A stretch of 64,000 nt of DNA from Bacteroidota bacterium (GTDB lineage: Bacteria > Bacteroidota > Bacteroidia > Flavobacteriales > Weeksellaceae), in contig JAEWIR010000039.1 in assembly GCA_023386965.1 (NCBI GenBank), positions 14,264-78,263 of the forward strand, given 5' to 3'. Positions 17,022-25,027 of this stretch are shown piece by piece. The position numbers and the translations under genes are program-made. Under the pieces are notes generated by a model that saw only the letters and a list, made by a program, of their open reading frames with translations, did not search any database and was not told where the DNA came from. Within the stretch, counting starts at the first letter, position 1; every line of letters begins with the position of its first letter.

Positions 17022-18101
17022 ATGCAGTTAACCGATATAAAAAACGACTGGATTTCACAGTTCAATCATCCGCTAATCATCGCAGGACCCTGCAGCGCCG
17101 AGAGTGAGACCCAAATGCTGGAAACAGCCGGCCGCATGAAAGAATCCGGTGCTTCTGTCTCTGTTTTCCGTGCCGGAATCTGGAAACCGCGTACCAAGCC
17201 TAACGGTTTTGAAGGTGTGGGAACCATCGGATTGGGGTGGCTGAGGAAAGTAAAGGAAGAATTCGGTTACAAAACAGCAACCGAGGTGGCCAATATGCAT
17301 CATGTACAGGCGGCCTTAGATGCAGATGTGGATATCCTTTGGATTGGCGCACGCACCACTGTAAATCCGTTCGCCGTGCAGGAAATTGCCGATGCCTTGA
17401 AAGGTACAGACCGGATCGTGCTGGTTAAAAATCCCGTAAATCCCGACCTGGCTCTATGGATTGGAGCCCTGGAGCGGCTTGCAGGTGCCGGAATCCGCCA
17501 GCTTGGGGCTATTCACCGGGGCTTCTCCACCTACAGGAAAACAAACTACCGCAATATCCCCAACTGGCAGATTGCGCTTGATTTTAAAAACCAATTGCCT
17601 AATATTCCGCTGATCATTGATCCTTCCCACATATGCGGAAACCGCACAGGACTGTCCTCAGTAGCTCAGGAAGCCCTGAATTTGGGATATCAGGGTGTGA
17701 TGATTGAGACCCACTGCAATCCGGACGAAGCCTGGAGTGATGCGAGGCAGCAGATTACACCGGAAACCCTTTCAGCCCTCTTGAAGGGACTCATCGTCAG
17801 GAACGAGGAATGTACGGGTTTTGACGAGGAACTTGAAAGGTACCGCACCCTTATTTCTGACGTAGATTATCAGGTAATTGATTTACTGTCACAACGGATG
17901 AAACTTTCAGAGAAAATCGGTTTGCTTAAAAGTGATAATAACCTGACTGTTTTTCAGCCGGACCGCTGGAAGGCCGTTACAGAATACGCCAAAAGAAAAG
18001 CGGAAGAAACCGGAATGTCGCAGGAATTTATTGAAAGCATATTCAAGACCATTCATGAACAGTCTGTGGTGGTGCAGAATGACATCATGAAAAGCAAATA
18101 A
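17022..18101 (+). CDS. Bifunctional DAHP synthase / chorismate mutase
   Basis: 359 residues from ATG 17022 (MQLTDIKNDW); an upstream ATG at 16971 would overlap the dnaX tail and adds no family-like sequence. Residues 1-265 are a class I-beta DAHP synthase (IIAGPCSAES, RAGIWKPRTKPNGFEG, LWIGARTTVNPF, DPSHICGNRTG), condensing PEP and erythrose 4-phosphate at the head of the shikimate pathway. The C-terminal 90 residues are an AroQ-type chorismate mutase (YRTLISDVDYQVIDLLSQR, KLSEKIG, KTIHEQSV). In such fusions the mutase domain usually serves as the feedback sensor for prephenate or chorismate; that is family knowledge. It starts 20 bases after dnaX and precedes rsgA by 9 bases, suggesting one transcript. 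Confidence 0.93.
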   Translation: MQLTDIKNDWISQFNHPLIIAGPCSAESETQMLETAGRMKESGASVSVFRAGIWKPRTKPNGFEGVGTIGLGWLRKVKEEFGYKTATEVANMHHVQAALDADVDILWIGARTTVNPFAVQEIADALKGTDRIVLVKNPVNPDLALWIGALERLAGAGIRQLGAIHRGFSTYRKTNYRNIPNWQIALDFKNQLPNIPLIIDPSHICGNRTGLSSVAQEALNLGYQGVMIETHCNPDEAWSDARQQITPETLSALLKGLIVRNEECTGFDEELERYRTLISDVDYQVIDLLSQRMKLSEKIGLLKSDNNLTVFQPDRWKAVTEYAKRKAEETGMSQEFIESIFKTIHEQSVVVQNDIMKSK

Positions 18102-18110
18102 AGGTAAGGT

Positions 18111-19043
18111 ATGAAAGGACTTGTAATAAAATCTACCGGCAGCTGGTATCAGGTGATGGACCATGACACGAAAGAAGTGTACGAGGCCCGGATCAGAGGT
18201 AAGTTTAAACTGATAAAAACACGTTTAACGAATCCTTTGGCCGTGGGGGACCATGTGGAGTTTCAGTTGGAACAGGACAGTGTAGCCTGGATTACAAAAA
18301 TTGAAACCCGCCGCAACTACCTGATCCGTAAATCTGTAAACCTTTCAAAAGAAGCGCATATCATCGCGTCAAATATCGATATTGCCTGTTTTATTTATAC
18401 GCTAAAGTTTCCGGAGACCTCGCTTGGTTTTCTGGACCGTTTCCTGGCTTGCTGCGAAGCTTATAATATTGAACCGCTTATCCTGATGAGTAAAATGGAT
18501 ACCTTAAGCGAAGGCGAAGTGGAAATCATTGATAATATTGAAGAGATGTACCACACAATCGGTTACGAAACGCTTCAGGTGTCCTCCTATACAAAACTGA
18601 ATCTGGACTTGTTGCAGGAGAGGCTTAAAGACAGGGTTTCAGTTTTCTTCGGACATTCGGGGGCAGGAAAATCGACTTTAGTCAATGCCTTCCAGCCCGG
18701 CTTGAACCTTAAGACCTCGGAGATTTCCGAAACTCATCTTAAGGGAAAACATACGACCACTTTCGCGCAGATGCATTTCTGGGATTTTGGCGGAAGCGTA
18801 ATCGATACGCCCGGTGTACGGGAGTTTGCTATGATTGATGTACTTAAGGAGGAGGTACAGCACTATTTTCCGGATATCTTCCGGAAATCGGATGAATGCA
18901 AGTTTTATAACTGTCTGCACATCAACGAACCAAAATGTGCGGTTTTAGCAGGCCTGGAAACTGGTGAAATCGAAGAAACAAGGTATTCCACCTATCTGAA
19001 ACTGATGGAGGAGGCAGACGCGCTGGAGCAGGAGGGTTTTTAG
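18111..19043 (+). CDS. rsgA: Ribosome small subunit-dependent GTPase A
   Basis: 310 residues. N-terminal OB-fold, then a circularly permuted GTPase in which G4 (LMSKMD) precedes G1 (GHSGAGKSTLVNAF) and G3 (DTPGVREF), and a C-terminal zinc knuckle with C-x5-C-x-H-x5-C spacing (ECKFYNCLHINEPKCA). This is RsgA/YjeQ, which checks late 30S subunit maturation. ATG 18111 follows the DAHP synthase stop by 9 bases, so co-transcription is likely. The region after the stop holds a hairpin and a tiny reading frame before ndk. Confidence 0.96.
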   Translation: MKGLVIKSTGSWYQVMDHDTKEVYEARIRGKFKLIKTRLTNPLAVGDHVEFQLEQDSVAWITKIETRRNYLIRKSVNLSKEAHIIASNIDIACFIYTLKFPETSLGFLDRFLACCEAYNIEPLILMSKMDTLSEGEVEIIDNIEEMYHTIGYETLQVSSYTKLNLDLLQERLKDRVSVFFGHSGAGKSTLVNAFQPGLNLKTSEISETHLKGKHTTTFAQMHFWDFGGSVIDTPGVREFAMIDVLKEEVQHYFPDIFRKSDECKFYNCLHINEPKCAVLAGLETGEIEETRYSTYLKLMEEADALEQEGF

Positions 19044-19051
19044 CACAAAAA

Positions 19052-19069
19052 ACCCAGCCGAAGCTGGGT
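19052..19069. other. GC-rich hairpin between rsgA and ndk
   Basis: A perfect 7-bp stem (19052-19058 with 19063-19069) and a CGAA tetraloop, flanked by A runs on the plus strand. The T run follows only on the minus strand, where no gene ends nearby. It sits 14 bases before an ATG at 19084 that opens a 25-codon frame ending at 19161. Leader, attenuator or small RNA are possible; the role is open. Confidence 0.45.
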
Positions 19070-19224
19070 AAAAACTAATAACCATGAAAACTCAAATTAA
19101 ACATGAGAATCTGATTTTAGTAAGCAAGCCGCGTGCCAAAAGTGGAAAAACGTTTAAATAAACTTTTTTTCTCAGGAATTAATTAAAAGCGTAAATTTGC
19201 ACTCGAAAATAAATATATAGATAT

Positions 19225-19641
19225 ATGTCAGGAATCACATTTACGATGATCAAGCCAGATGCAGTTGCAGACGGGCACATTGGCGCAATTTTAGGAAAAA
19301 TTGCTGAAGCCGGATTCAAAATAAAAGCATTGAAGCTTACTCAGCTTACACTTAGTGATGCTAAGAAATTTTACGAAGTTCACAGCGAGCGTCCTTTTTA
19401 CGGAGAACTTGTGGAATTTATGAGTTCAGGTCCTATTGTTGCTGCGGTTTTGGAGAAGGATAATGCGGTTGAAGATTTCAGAACGCTTATTGGTGCTACC
19501 AACCCTGCTGATGCTGCAGAAGGTACCATCAGAAAAATGTTTGCAAGAAGTGTAGGCGAGAACGCGGTACATGGTTCAGATTCTGATGAAAATGCACTTA
19601 TTGAAGCTCAGTTCCATTTTTCAGGCAGAGAAATATTCTAA
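19225..19641 (+). CDS. ndk: Nucleoside diphosphate kinase
   Basis: 138 residues, standard Ndk length. It transfers the gamma-phosphate between nucleoside triphosphates and diphosphates through a phospho-histidine. Family motifs: TMIKPDAVADGHIG at the N-terminus, YGELVEFMSSGP, R-x-L-I-G-ATNPADA, and the active-site NAVHGSDS near residue 115. A TAAATTTG -7-type box lies at 19192-19199. A strong terminator follows at 19661-19698, so the gene is monocistronic. Confidence 0.97.
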   Translation: MSGITFTMIKPDAVADGHIGAILGKIAEAGFKIKALKLTQLTLSDAKKFYEVHSERPFYGELVEFMSSGPIVAAVLEKDNAVEDFRTLIGATNPADAAEGTIRKMFARSVGENAVHGSDSDENALIEAQFHFSGREIF

Positions 19642-19660
19642 GTAAGTAATTGGTAAATAA

Positions 19661-19698
19661 AAAGCCGTACCGTTCTCCATGAACAGTACGGCTTTTTT
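19661..19698 (+). terminator. Terminator after ndk
   Basis: A 10-bp perfect stem (19661-19670 with 19686-19695), itself enclosing a smaller GTTC/GAAC stem, followed by a T run. Confidence 0.85.
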
Positions 19699-19752
19699 TT
19701 GACAATAAAATCCAGGCAAAATGCTGAAATTCATATAGCACATTAATCTGCT

Positions 19753-20052
19753 TTATTGCTTGTCTGTGTCTTCAGTTTCGCTCTTTTCCGAGTCTGTTCT
19801 TACGGCCTCGCTTAAATCTTCGCTTGCCTCAGTGCGCGAGATAAAATGGTGCGCGCCATATTTATCGCTGATCTGTATGGCCCAAATGATACCTCCAATC
19901 AAGCCTAAAATGATACAGATTCCAAAGACTACAGCTCCAGTCTGGCCTTGGTCCAGGTATTGGTACAGCGCGAATCCCAAAACAGTTCCGGCAATTAATG
20001 GTGAAAGAACGATTTTGAAGAAGGAGTAACTTTCAATGAATTTAGCAAACAT
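19753..20052 (-). CDS. Small two-TM membrane protein, acidic tail
   Basis: 99 residues, not assigned to a named family. Two hydrophobic segments at about residues 12-32 (SPLIAGTVLGFALYQYL) and 40-60 (VVFGICIILGLIGGIIWAI) form a hairpin with glycine-rich helices. The last 30 residues are acidic and Ser/Thr-rich, likely disordered. The size and topology recall AtpZ/AtpI-like proteins but no signature proves it, and no ATP synthase genes are near. It lies 75 bases downstream of rpe on the same strand and might be its last co-transcribed gene. Confidence 0.6.
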   Translation of the reverse strand: MFAKFIESYSFFKIVLSPLIAGTVLGFALYQYLDQGQTGAVVFGICIILGLIGGIIWAIQISDKYGAHHFISRTEASEDLSEAVRTDSEKSETEDTDKQ

Positions 20053-20126
20053 AAGACCTGTTTATAGATTATACGCTTGTTCAAATGTTTAAGTTACAGT
20101 GTAATTCATTACATTGACAGGATGTA

Positions 20127-20777
20127 CTAAATCTTCAGAAGTTCTATCGTTTTTTCAGGGTTTTCGCTGCTGAAAACAGCGTTACCGGCCACAAGCACAT
20201 CGGCACCAGCGTCAAACAGTTTGGATGCATTGTCCAGGTTTACACCGCCGTCTACCTGAATAAGAGCTGTGGAATTGTTGTTAAGAATAAGGTCTTTGGT
20301 CTCAGAAATTTTCTTGTAGGTGTTTTCTATGAATTTCTGACCGCCGAATCCCGGATTCACACTCATCAGCAATACCAGGTCCACTTCAGAGATAATATCT
20401 TCCAGCATCAGAACGGGTGTGGAGGGATTCAGCACTACGCCCGCCTTGGCACCGCTGTCCTGGATAAGTCTGATGGTACGGTGCAAATGCACGCATGCTT
20501 CGTAATGCACTGAAACGAGGTCGGCGCCGTGTGTAATGAATTCTTCAACATATTTTTCCGGCTCAACAATCATCAGGTGTACATCCACAAACTTTTTTGC
20601 ATGCTGCTGCACCGTCTTCATCACCGGGAAACCAAAGGAGATATTGGGTACAAAGCGGCCGTCCATAACATCGATATGCAGCCAGTCTGCCTGGGAATTG
20701 TTCAGCATATTAATATCCCTTTCCAGATTTCCGAAATCTGCGGACAGCAGGGAAGGGGCAATCATCTTGTTTTTCAT
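20127..20777 (-). CDS. rpe: Ribulose-phosphate 3-epimerase
   Basis: 216 residues, the typical size of this TIM-barrel enzyme of the pentose phosphate pathway, which interconverts ribulose 5-phosphate and xylulose 5-phosphate. IAPSLLSADF, LHIDVMDGRFVPN (catalytic Asp and metal His), DVHLMI, the phosphate/metal region LLMSVNPGFGGQKF and QVDGGV with the second catalytic Asp are all present. The start may be ATG 20777 or the Met at residue 5. It begins 6 bases after the M42 peptidase stop, so they share a transcript. Confidence 0.96.
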   Translation of the reverse strand: MKNKMIAPSLLSADFGNLERDINMLNNSQADWLHIDVMDGRFVPNISFGFPVMKTVQQHAKKFVDVHLMIVEPEKYVEEFITHGADLVSVHYEACVHLHRTIRLIQDSGAKAGVVLNPSTPVLMLEDIISEVDLVLLMSVNPGFGGQKFIENTYKKISETKDLILNNNSTALIQVDGGVNLDNASKLFDAGADVLVAGNAVFSSENPEKTIELLKI

Positions 20778-20783
20778 TATATT

Positions 20784-21866
20784 TTACTTAGCGTGATATT
20801 TCAGGTTCATTTCAGGTTCTATGCGTAGTAGGGTTTCGTAGATGAGCTGTATCACATTGGCTACATCTTCTTTAGATACCATCTCTACCGTGGTATGCAT
20901 ATAGCGCAGCGGTAAAGAAATCAAAGCCGACGGTACACCACCGTTAGAATGGGCAAAGGCGTCGGTATCGGTTCCTGTCGCGCGACTGGAAGCGGCACGC
21001 TGGAATGGTATTTCCTTGAGTTTGGCGGTGTCCACAATCAGTTGGCGGATGTTGTGGTGAACGCTTGGCGCATAGAATACCACCGGTCCGTCACCACATT
21101 TTTGGTCACCTTCCTTTTTCTTCTCAATCATGGGCGTGGTGGTGTCGTGCGTAACATCCGTTACAATGGCGATGTTGGGCTTCAGTGTTTCCGCAATCAT
21201 GTGTGCGCCGTACAGTCCCACTTCTTCCTGCACGGAATTGGTGATGTAAAGACCGAAGGGCAACTTGTTTCCGTTTTCCTTCAGCATGCGCGCGACTTCC
21301 GCAATCATAAAGCCGCCAATCCTGTTGTCCAGGGCACGGCAAACGAAGTAGCGGTCATTAAGTTCAAAGAATTCATCCGGATAGGTAATCATGCAGCCTA
21401 CGAATACACCAAGTTCTTCCACTTCTTTTTTCGAAGTAGCACCACAGTCAATGAATATATTTTCAAGTTTTGGAACCGGCTCATCTGAGGTAATACCTCT
21501 AGTGTGAATAGCCGGCCATCCGAAAACTCCTTTTACAATTCCTTTTTCACCGTGAATGTGCACCACTTTGGAAGGGGCGATCATCTGGTCCGACCCACCG
21601 TTGCGGATTACATAGATAAGTCCGTCGTCAGTGATATAATTAACATACCAGGAAATTTCATCGGCGTGGGCCTCAATCACAACTTTGAAGGGAGCTTCAG
21701 GATTTACGATGCCATAGCAGGTTCCGTAATGGTCAAATTCAATTTTATCAACATAAGGCTGAATGTAGTCCATCCATATTTTCTGCCCGTCATGTTCGTA
21801 ACCCGTTGGTGATGATTGGTTTAGGTAAGATTCTAAAAACTTAAGAGATTTCTTGCTGAAATTCAT
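20784..21866 (-). CDS. M42-family metallo-aminopeptidase
   Basis: 360 residues. M42 (glutamyl aminopeptidase, cellulase M-like) motifs in order: SPTGYEHDGQ at the N-terminus, EAHADEI (first zinc His), RALDNRIGG (bridging Asp), QEEVGLYGA (Glu base and ligand), TDVTHDTTT (Asp ligand) and YMHTTVE (last His ligand). These enzymes form large tetrahedral assemblies and trim cytosolic peptides. No signal peptide, consistent with a cytosolic site. It is divergent from the DUF4294 gene and leads an operon with rpe. Confidence 0.92.
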   Translation of the reverse strand: MNFSKKSLKFLESYLNQSSPTGYEHDGQKIWMDYIQPYVDKIEFDHYGTCYGIVNPEAPFKVVIEAHADEISWYVNYITDDGLIYVIRNGGSDQMIAPSKVVHIHGEKGIVKGVFGWPAIHTRGITSDEPVPKLENIFIDCGATSKKEVEELGVFVGCMITYPDEFFELNDRYFVCRALDNRIGGFMIAEVARMLKENGNKLPFGLYITNSVQEEVGLYGAHMIAETLKPNIAIVTDVTHDTTTPMIEKKKEGDQKCGDGPVVFYAPSVHHNIRQLIVDTAKLKEIPFQRAASSRATGTDTDAFAHSNGGVPSALISLPLRYMHTTVEMVSKEDVANVIQLIYETLLRIEPEMNLKYHAK

Positions 21867-21919
21867 TGAAAGGGAATAAAATTTGCGTTAGTTTGTGGAT
21901 TTTTGAGACAGTAAAAATA

Positions 21920-22621
21920 ATGAAAATATATCAGACCCTTTTGGTCTTTCTCCTCTTTGTCACCGTATCGGTGAAGGCACAGGATACAATCATGGTAAAA
22001 CCTTTAAGTGAATATCCGCAGGATCAGCTTAAGGTAGATGAATTCGGTCAAAAATACTTCTATGATGAGAAGCAGAAGGCCAAAATTTATGAAATTAACG
22101 GCGAAACTGTAGTGATCATGGATGAGTTGGTCCTGAGAAAGGGGCCCGGATTTAACAATCAGCTTGACCGTAATTATTACTTTTTCCTGAATAAGAAACT
22201 GGCCCGCGTCTATCCTCTTTTCGTTACTGCACTTGCGCAGTACAACGGGATTCAGAATGATATCGCGAACATGGACCGTAACTCGCAGAAAAAGTATATT
22301 CGCGAACGCCAGTCTAATCTCGCAAACCAGTACGAAAAGCAACTGCGCGATCTAACAACCACAGAAGGACGTGTTTTTGCGAAGCTCATGCACCGTGGCA
22401 CCGGAAAAACGGTTTTTGAGATTATTAAGGAACTTCGCGGGGGCTGGAGCGCATTCTGGTGGAACGTTAAGGGCAATATTGCCGAAGTTGATATTAAGGA
22501 ACCTTACGATCCCTACCGCAACCGTACCGATCTGTATATTGAGTCACTGCTGCATTCCAACTGGAATTACGGCTATCTACAACCCTATCCAGGTGCTCAG
22601 GATTATAAGGTGAGAAAATGA
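21920..22621 (+). CDS. DUF4294 exported protein
   Basis: 233 residues from ATG 21920 (MKIYQTLLVFLL); an upstream ATG at 21866 would place 18 extra residues before the signal peptide and is less likely. A clear signal peptide ends at VKAQ-D. The mature part has VVIMDELVLRKGP, RNYYFFLNKKLARVYPLF and the long charged helix KKYIRERQSNLANQYEKQLRDLT, then FEIIKELRGGWSAFWWN, which I recognise as DUF4294, a Bacteroidota family of unknown function. Its end overlaps the convergent NUDIX gene by 19 bases. Confidence 0.8.
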   Translation: MKIYQTLLVFLLFVTVSVKAQDTIMVKPLSEYPQDQLKVDEFGQKYFYDEKQKAKIYEINGETVVIMDELVLRKGPGFNNQLDRNYYFFLNKKLARVYPLFVTALAQYNGIQNDIANMDRNSQKKYIRERQSNLANQYEKQLRDLTTTEGRVFAKLMHRGTGKTVFEIIKELRGGWSAFWWNVKGNIAEVDIKEPYDPYRNRTDLYIESLLHSNWNYGYLQPYPGAQDYKVRK

Positions 22622-23037
22622 TTGGTGGTCATTTTTTGCCTTAGCTTCTCAAAGGCAATCCTGTCTATGGGCAACGGGAAAATATTCTCGGAGTCTATGG
22701 GCAGCCATTCCACTTTTTCAATACAGGGATCCATAATAAGAAAATCGGTTTCATCTATTATCTCTACGATGTAGTAAATGGTAAGCAGCTGCTCGTTCTC
22801 GCGGAACCGCGAAACTTCAAAATTTTCCTGCGTATATAAGTGTTCTACGATCCGGATCTTGGCATTCAGTTCCTCTTCAAATTCGCGGTGAAGGCAGTCC
22901 AGAACGCCTTCGCCATACTCCAGTCCGCCGCCGGGGAACTTCATCAGGTGTTCGCCTGCGTACTCTTCATGTAATACAAGTACACTTTGATCTTTAACTG
23001 CACAGGCATAGATGCGGACGTTGGTTTTGTTGATCAT
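22603..23037 (-). CDS. NUDIX hydrolase
   Basis: 144 residues. The NUDIX box is complete: G-x5-E-x7-REFEEEL starting in PGGGLEYGEG, near residues 36-58, with the metal-binding REFEEEL helix. The family cleaves nucleoside diphosphates linked to another moiety. Substrate (damaged nucleotide, ADP-sugar, mRNA cap-like or other) cannot be told from sequence. It starts 43 bases after the mnmD-like gene stop and converges with DUF4294, overlapping it by 19 bases. Confidence 0.88.
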   Translation of the reverse strand: MINKTNVRIYACAVKDQSVLVLHEEYAGEHLMKFPGGGLEYGEGVLDCLHREFEEELNAKIRIVEHLYTQENFEVSRFRENEQLLTIYYIVEIIDETDFLIMDPCIEKVEWLPIDSENIFPLPIDRIAFEKLRQKMTTNHFLTL

Positions 23038-23080
23038 GTATAGAAGTTTGGATTAAAAGTACATTATTTTTTTGTTTTAA

Positions 23081-23770
23081 TCAGTTTTTCCAGGCGATGA
23101 GCATCTCCCGTTTTCCCGGTGGACCGGCTTTTTTTTCCACTTCAAAATCCAGGGACTTTAAGATCCGTCGCACCGAGCCTTTGCTGGAATAGGTCGTCAA
23201 TAGTCCGCCTTCAGACATTTTTTCGGCCACAGATGCAAAAAGAGATTCCTCCCAAAGATCCGGCTGCACACGTGCGCCAAAACAGTCGTAATACACCAGG
23301 TTAATTTTCGGCAATTCAACCGCTGGCAAAGCGTGGAAATCACACTGTATTTTCCGGAGGGTGAAATTGGGAATGATTTCAACAGGAATTTCCCAGTCGG
23401 ATTCATGAATTTTGACGAATATTTCCTGCAACTCACTGTTTGAAAAAAGTTCACTGTAGCCCAACTCTTTAATCTCAGCTTCAGTTATGGGATATTTTTC
23501 AAGGGTATAAAAGTTTATTTTATGATTTTTATCAGTTTTTAAAAACTCATCAATAGTGACTAAAACGTTCAGTCCTGTTCCAAAACCCAGTTCTAAAATA
23601 TTAATTTCGTAATCATTTACCAATTTTAGTCCATTATCAATAAATACGTGTTTTGCTTCCTGAAGCGCACCGTGATGTGAATGATACCCTTCATTTAATT
23701 CATTAATAAACAGTGTTTTACTTCCGTCTGACGTGACTTTAACCTCTCTTTTCAACTTATTTTTTTTCAA
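23081..23770 (-). CDS. mnmD: tRNA (mnm5s2U34)-methyltransferase, MnmD type
   Basis: About 229 residues. It matches the methyltransferase half of MnmC (DUF752): EGYHSHHGALQEA near the N-terminus, the SAM-binding motif INILELGFGTGLNVL, YYDCFGARVQPDLW and LLTTYSSKGSVRRIL, plus KKAGPPGKREM at the end. The FAD-dependent oxidoreductase half of E. coli MnmC is absent, as in stand-alone MnmD proteins. There is no ATG near the N-terminus: the longest start is TTG 23770, but a TAAATTTG -7-type box overlaps that codon, so TTG 23755 (before KREVKV) may be the real start. Gene assignment is firm; the start is not. Confidence 0.88.
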   Translation of the reverse strand: MKKNKLKREVKVTSDGSKTLFINELNEGYHSHHGALQEAKHVFIDNGLKLVNDYEINILELGFGTGLNVLVTIDEFLKTDKNHKINFYTLEKYPITEAEIKELGYSELFSNSELQEIFVKIHESDWEIPVEIIPNFTLRKIQCDFHALPAVELPKINLVYYDCFGARVQPDLWEESLFASVAEKMSEGGLLTTYSSKGSVRRILKSLDFEVEKKAGPPGKREMLIAWKN

Positions 23771-23839
23771 ATTTAAACTAAAATATGTATATTTAAAAAA
23801 TTATTTAGAGTTGTAAAACACGTTTAAAAAAATTAAGAA

Positions 23840-24913
23840 ATGATAATCCAAAAAACCGAAAATTCAAGGATTTCTTCCTTTGATCCAGAAAATTACTCAT
23901 TCGGAGACCACTTCACGGATCATATGATTATATGTGAATATGAAAACGGTGCCTGGGGTGAGACGAGACTCATGCCTTACGGACCGCTTCCATTTTCACC
24001 TTCCAATATGGCTTTCAATTACGGTCAGGCCTGTTTTGAGGGTATGAAAGCTTATAAAGACAGTAATGACGAAGTTTATCTTTTCCGTGTAAATAAAAAT
24101 TTTGAAAGGATTAACAAGTCAGCCAAGCGTCTGGCAATGCCTGAGATTCCAGAGGAGGTTTTTGTGGGTGGTCTGAAAGCGCTTATGGACATAGACAGAG
24201 CCTGGATTCCAACCGGAGAAGGTAAATCCCTGTATATCCGTCCCCTCATCTTCGCGACCGAAGAAGGTTTGAAAGCAAGGGTTTCCAATAAATATATGTT
24301 TGCAATTGTGGCTGCACCGGCTACAAGCTATTACAGCGCACCTGTATCGGTTAAGATTTCGGATTATTATTCACGTGCTGCAAGTGGCGGAGTTGGATTT
24401 GCCAAGGCGGCCGGTAACTATGCGGCATCTTTCTATCCTACCCAGCTGGCTAATGAGGAAGGTTATGAGCAGATTATCTGGACCGATGACAGTACGCATG
24501 AGTATTTTGAAGAAAGTGGCACCATGAATGTTTTTGTTAGGATTGGTGATACCATCTATACACCTCCAACATCTGAAAAAATCCTGGATGGGGTTACAAG
24601 AGACAGTTTCATTACTCTGGCTAAGCATAAAGGAATTGACGTTCGGGTAGAGCCTATCGCTGTGAAGGATGTTCTGGCGGCTCACAAAGACGGAACACTT
24701 AAGGAAATCTGGGGAGTAGGTACGGCTGTCGTAACGACTGCATTCAAATCCTTCGGTTATCAGGGCCAGAATTTTGAACTTCCTGTACTTTCAGAACAAG
24801 AGAGCTATGCTCTTTCTCTTAAGAAAGCCCTTGTTGATATTCAGACCAATGCGGCCGAAGATCCGTTTGGCTGGAGAGAGAAGGTTGAAAAAGACGTTCT
24901 TCAGACAGTATAA
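23840..24913 (+). CDS. ilvE: Branched-chain amino acid aminotransferase
   Basis: 357 residues, the class II (longer) form of IlvE, a fold-type IV PLP enzyme for the last step of leucine, isoleucine and valine synthesis. FNYGQACFEGMKAY, the RLAMPEIP helix, YIRPLIFAT, GGVGFAKAAGNYAAS with the PLP lysine near residue 188, EESGTMNVFV and TRDSFITLAK are family hallmarks. A perfect terminator lies 20 bases after the stop, so it is a single-gene unit. Confidence 0.96.
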   Translation: MIIQKTENSRISSFDPENYSFGDHFTDHMIICEYENGAWGETRLMPYGPLPFSPSNMAFNYGQACFEGMKAYKDSNDEVYLFRVNKNFERINKSAKRLAMPEIPEEVFVGGLKALMDIDRAWIPTGEGKSLYIRPLIFATEEGLKARVSNKYMFAIVAAPATSYYSAPVSVKISDYYSRAASGGVGFAKAAGNYAASFYPTQLANEEGYEQIIWTDDSTHEYFEESGTMNVFVRIGDTIYTPPTSEKILDGVTRDSFITLAKHKGIDVRVEPIAVKDVLAAHKDGTLKEIWGVGTAVVTTAFKSFGYQGQNFELPVLSEQESYALSLKKALVDIQTNAAEDPFGWREKVEKDVLQTV

Positions 24914-24932
24914 TCCATATAATTTACAGATG

Positions 24933-24961
24933 AAAGTCAGGCTTACTTGCCTGACTTTTTG
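24933..24961 (+). terminator. Terminator after ilvE
   Basis: A 10-bp perfect stem (24933-24942 with 24949-24958), 6-base loop, T tail. Confidence 0.9.
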
Positions 24962-25027
24962 TTTTATTATTTGGGGCGAATTCCGTATTTTCGCCATGCT
25001 CACCGCATTAACAATAATAAACCAGTA

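Noticed and set aside
24947..25027. Longer start for the dual PPIase
   Set aside because: It would place 27 residues before a perfect lipoprotein signal peptide and begin inside the ilvE terminator.
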